Source: an uncultured Clostridia bacterium
Lineage (GTDB): Bacteria > Bacillota > Clostridia > Oscillospirales > Ruminococcaceae
DNA length: 5,905 nt
Assembly: GCA_947588775.1 (NCBI GenBank)
Contig: CANPZQ010000118.1
Coordinates: forward strand, 1-5,905
Direction: 5' to 3'
The number at the start of each line of letters is the position of its first letter. The first letter of the stretch is position 1. Position numbers and translations under genes: made by a program. Positions 4,564 through 5,905 of the stretch are shown here, piece after piece. A model generated the notes under the pieces. That model did no database searches and was not told the DNA's origin. It saw only the letters and a program-made list of their open reading frames with translations.

Positions 4564-5905
4564 TTGAGGCCTTCCGGCGTCGGGAAAATAATAGTCACGG
4601 ACAAAAAATTCTACATAACCGCAATGGCACTGATAATCCCGGTTCTGTTCCAGAACCTGATTAACCAGGGCGTGAACATGATGGATACCGTCATGGTCGG
4701 AAGCCTCGGCGAGGCGTCGATTTCCGCTTCGTCGCTCGCAAACCAGTATTACGCCATCTTCAATATCATGTGCATGGGCATAAGCGCGGCGGGGCTTGTT
4801 CTCGCATCGCAGTATTGGGGCGCGGACGAGCCCGAAACCGTCCGCAGAACCTTCGACCTCTCAATGCAGATTGTCATCGTAATGGGGCTCATTTTCGCCG
4901 TCCTGACAATGCTCTTCCCCGCGCAGATAATGTCCCTCTACTCCCATGAAGCCGACGTAATCGCCGAAGGGACAAGATACCTTCGCGTGACCGCGTTCAT
5001 ATTCTTGCCGCACGGGATAAGCCTCGTTATGAGCAACATTATCCGCGCCGTCGGCAACGCGCGTCTGGGGCTTGTTATTTCGCTGATTTCGTTTTTTGTG
5101 AATATCGGCTGCAACTACATTTTCATCTTCGGCGTGCCGTTTTTGGGAATCCCCGCGATGGGCGTTATGGGCGCGGCCTTGGGAACGCTTTGCGCAAGGC
5201 TCGTCGAGCTCGCGGTATGCGTAGTTTATATGCTTAAATTTGAAACCGCCCTAAGATACCGCGCCGCGGGGATAGCAAGGCTTCCCGCAAAGGCTCTGGT
5301 AGCCGAATTTATCCGCCTTGGACTTCCCGCAATAATCTCCGATACCCTCCTCGGAATCGCCGCCACGGCCATTTCCATGATTCTGGGAAGAATGGGCAAG
5401 GAGGCTACGAGCGCGTATGCCATCGTCGTAGTTCTGGAACGGCTCTGCACCGTCGCGACGGGCGGAATCGCGAGTGCGGCGGGAGTGATGATTGGCCAGA
5501 CGGTCGGCAGGGGCGAATACGAGCGCGCCCGCCGCGAGGGCCGCTCCTTCCTTGCGATAAGCGTCGGGATCGGAATCGCAGCGTCGGTTCTGGTCCGCTT
5601 CGCCGGCGAATGGTCAATCGGGCTGTATAACATCACCCCCGAAACGCGTGAAATCGCGGTTTCAATGATGAAAGCAAGCGCGTTCGTCGTATTTTTCCAG
5701 GCAATCCAGAGCGCGCTCTCAAAGGGAATCCTCCGCGGCGGCGGCGATACCCGCTTCCTGATGGTCGCCGACATAATTTTCCAGTGGGTCGCCTCAATCC
5801 CCCTCGGTGCAGTTCTCGGCCTTGTCCTAAAAGCCCCGCCGTTCTGGGTCCTTATCGCCCTGAGAATTGATTATATTATCAAATCAATCTGGCTCACCGC
5901 AAGGC
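4564..5905 (+). CDS. MATE-family efflux transporter (3' end outside the window)
   Basis: 447 codons are present, nearly the full 440-460 residues usual for this family. By family knowledge it exports drugs or other organic cations across the cytoplasmic membrane using a Na+ or H+ gradient; the substrate cannot be read from sequence. Features typical of bacterial MATE proteins are visible: FYITAMALIIPVLFQN (first helix, about 16-31), MDTVMVGSLGE (40-50), ASQYWGADE (81-89), RAVGNAR (161-167), MIGQTVGRGEYERAR (309-323), and SKGILRGGGDTRF (386-398). Hydrophobic segments recur throughout, consistent with about 12 helices in two related halves. Translation starts at TTG with AGGGGG 7 nt upstream; the next ATG would delete part of helix 1. 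It is transcribed divergently from the GH43 gene and no partner gene is visible. No frameshift was found up to the window edge. Confidence 0.93.
   Translation, partial: MRPSGVGKIIVTDKKFYITAMALIIPVLFQNLINQGVNMMDTVMVGSLGEASISASSLANQYYAIFNIMCMGISAAGLVLASQYWGADEPETVRRTFDLSMQIVIVMGLIFAVLTMLFPAQIMSLYSHEADVIAEGTRYLRVTAFIFLPHGISLVMSNIIRAVGNARLGLVISLISFFVNIGCNYIFIFGVPFLGIPAMGVMGAALGTLCARLVELAVCVVYMLKFETALRYRAAGIARLPAKALVAEFIRLGLPAIISDTLLGIAATAISMILGRMGKEATSAYAIVVVLERLCTVATGGIASAAGVMIGQTVGRGEYERARREGRSFLAISVGIGIAASVLVRFAGEWSIGLYNITPETREIAVSMMKASAFVVFFQAIQSALSKGILRGGGDTRFLMVADIIFQWVASIPLGAVLGLVLKAPPFWVLIALRIDYIIKSIWLTAR

Noticed and set aside
5226..5774. A 182-codon minus-strand frame opposite the exporter
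   Set aside because: It is Arg/Ser/Pro-rich antisense of a clear MATE-family coding region, with no start signals.

Overview
The window looks like a fragment of a GC-rich Bacillota (Clostridia-type) chromosome, plausibly from a gut or fibre-degrading community. This is an inference from three things: the Shine-Dalgarno-driven starts, the membrane-anchored Firmicutes-style HtrA protease, and an intracellular GH43 glycosidase with a bacterial Ig-like domain. No rRNA, tRNA, CRISPR array, transposase or plasmid gene is visible.

Layout: bases 1-119 hold the end of a C-rich repeat and an intrinsic terminator for the next gene. Bases 120-1589 (minus strand) encode a one-TM, one-PDZ HtrA serine protease with its full catalytic triad. 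Bases 1590-2249 hold the htrA leader and a cluster of GC-rich repeats, with no convincing gene. Bases 2250-3947 (minus) encode a cytoplasmic GH43 enzyme built as N-terminal propeller-like segment, Ig-like domain and catalytic propeller; a perfect-consensus sigma-A promoter precedes it. Bases 3948-4563 form the divergent intergenic region, holding a roughly 420-bp imperfect palindrome and short tandem arrays. From 4564 (plus) a MATE-family multidrug/cation exporter starts at TTG and runs off the right edge after 447 codons.

The three genes are separate transcription units with no obvious shared pathway: envelope protein quality control, plant-glycan oligosaccharide cleavage, and efflux. GH43 and the exporter are divergently transcribed. 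htrA has its own leader and terminator.

The least ordinary content is between the genes. A dispersed GC-rich repeat occurs about five times, in both orientations, in all three intergenic regions. Its core is a four-run G-quadruplex motif with one-base loops. A second kind of repeat, 7-8-bp CTAAC/CTCTAAC units, occupies the exporter's 5' leader and the middle of the palindrome, and a similar stretch overlaps the GH43 stop codon. In both arrays the unit length puts TAA stops in all three forward frames. These repeats are the best candidates for something undescribed. Their function is unknown and cannot be settled from this window alone.
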